Part shown: one piece after another, positions 6,942 to 7,215 of the stretch
How the letters are laid out: every line of letters begins with the position of its first letter
How positions within the stretch are numbered: the stretch's first letter is position 1
Source of the DNA: Bacteroidales bacterium UBA5235
GTDB lineage: Bacteria > Bacteroidota > Bacteroidia > Bacteroidales > VadinHA17
Length of the DNA: 7,215 nucleotides
Reading direction: 5' to 3'
Assembly: GCA_002409145.1 (NCBI GenBank)
Contig: DHUL01000033.1
Span: 12,054-19,268 of the forward strand
Notes under the pieces: generated by a model
Told to the model about the DNA's origin: nothing
Databases searched by the model: none
Seen by the model: only the letters and a program-made list of their open reading frames with translations
Position numbers and translations under genes: made by a program

Positions 6942-6975
6942 AATAAAGCTCCAGCTTTTCAGCTGGAGCTTTATT
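6942..6975 (-). terminator. Intrinsic terminator of the rRNA operon
   Basis: A perfect 15-bp stem, AATAAAGCTCCAGCT (6942-6956) and AGCTGGAGCTTTATT (6961-6975), encloses a 4-nt loop that reads GAAA on the minus strand. The A/T ends of the stem supply the T-rich tail (CTTTATTGTTAT) in the minus direction. It starts 9 bp after the end of the 5S gene, where an rRNA operon terminator belongs. The stem is symmetric and could also stop plus-strand transcripts. Confidence 0.85.
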
Positions 6976-6983
6976 TGTAAAGT

Positions 6984-7094
<111 letters not shown>

Positions 7095-7146
7095 AAGACT
7101 TTAAATATCGTGACATGCTGGTTGATGTAAGAATAATAAGACATTT

Positions 7147-7215
7147 CTCAGAAAGCTCACGGGTAATTAGTACTGCTCGGCTTTGATGTTGCCACCTTTA
7201 CACCTGCAGCCTATC
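7147..7215 (-). rRNA. rrl: 23S ribosomal RNA, 3' end only
   Basis: The minus strand begins with GATAGGCTGCAGGTGTAAAG and continues through GAGCAGTACTAATTACCCG and TGAGCTTTCT. This is the conserved 3' terminal segment of 23S rRNA (GATAGGCTG...GTACTAAT...CCGTGAG). The gene runs off the right edge, so only about 70 nt are seen. The exact 3' end is approximate because its terminal helix pairs with the unseen 5' end. The spacer to the 5S gene (about 7095-7146) is AT-rich and carries no tRNA. Confidence 0.93.

Overview
The window looks like chromosomal DNA of an anaerobic member of the Bacteroidota, probably Bacteroidales or a close relative. The evidence is an adjacent SusC/SusD outer-membrane import pair, the Bacteroidota-like 5S and 23S rRNA sequence, genes mostly without strong Shine-Dalgarno sites, and a corrinoid-dependent C1 methyl-transfer pair. 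The genus cannot be read from this window. Every gene I support lies on the minus strand, so transcription runs from right to left.

In transcription order: (1) the 3' end of a 23S rRNA gene (right edge), a short spacer, a complete 5S rRNA gene and a perfect 15-bp terminator hairpin close an rRNA operon. (2) About 690 bp without a convincing gene follows. It holds several dyads, one candidate Bacteroidota-type promoter facing susC, and a tiny reading frame whose stop overlaps the susC start in ATGA. (3) A SusC-like TonB-dependent transporter (1048 aa) and a SusD-like lipoprotein (652 aa), 12 bp apart, form an import operon that ends in a hairpin terminator. No glycoside hydrolase, SusE/F-like protein or regulator lies beside it here. 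(4) A 221-aa cobalamin-binding corrinoid protein and, 121 bp further on, the first 45 codons of a pterin-binding (methyltetrahydrofolate-type) methyltransferase begin a C1-transfer gene cluster that runs off the left edge.

SusC and SusD should act together in the outer membrane as a lidded, TonB-driven importer of a glycan or another large nutrient. The substrate cannot be told from sequence alone. The corrinoid protein should carry a methyl group on cobalt between a substrate-specific methyltransferase, not seen here, and a tetrahydrofolate-dependent methyltransferase whose first residues are seen. The terminator between the two units suggests that they are transcribed separately. I see no strong case for a wholly new system. 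The best leads are the C1-transfer cluster, the orphan SusCD pair beside an rRNA operon, and the leader architecture upstream of susC.
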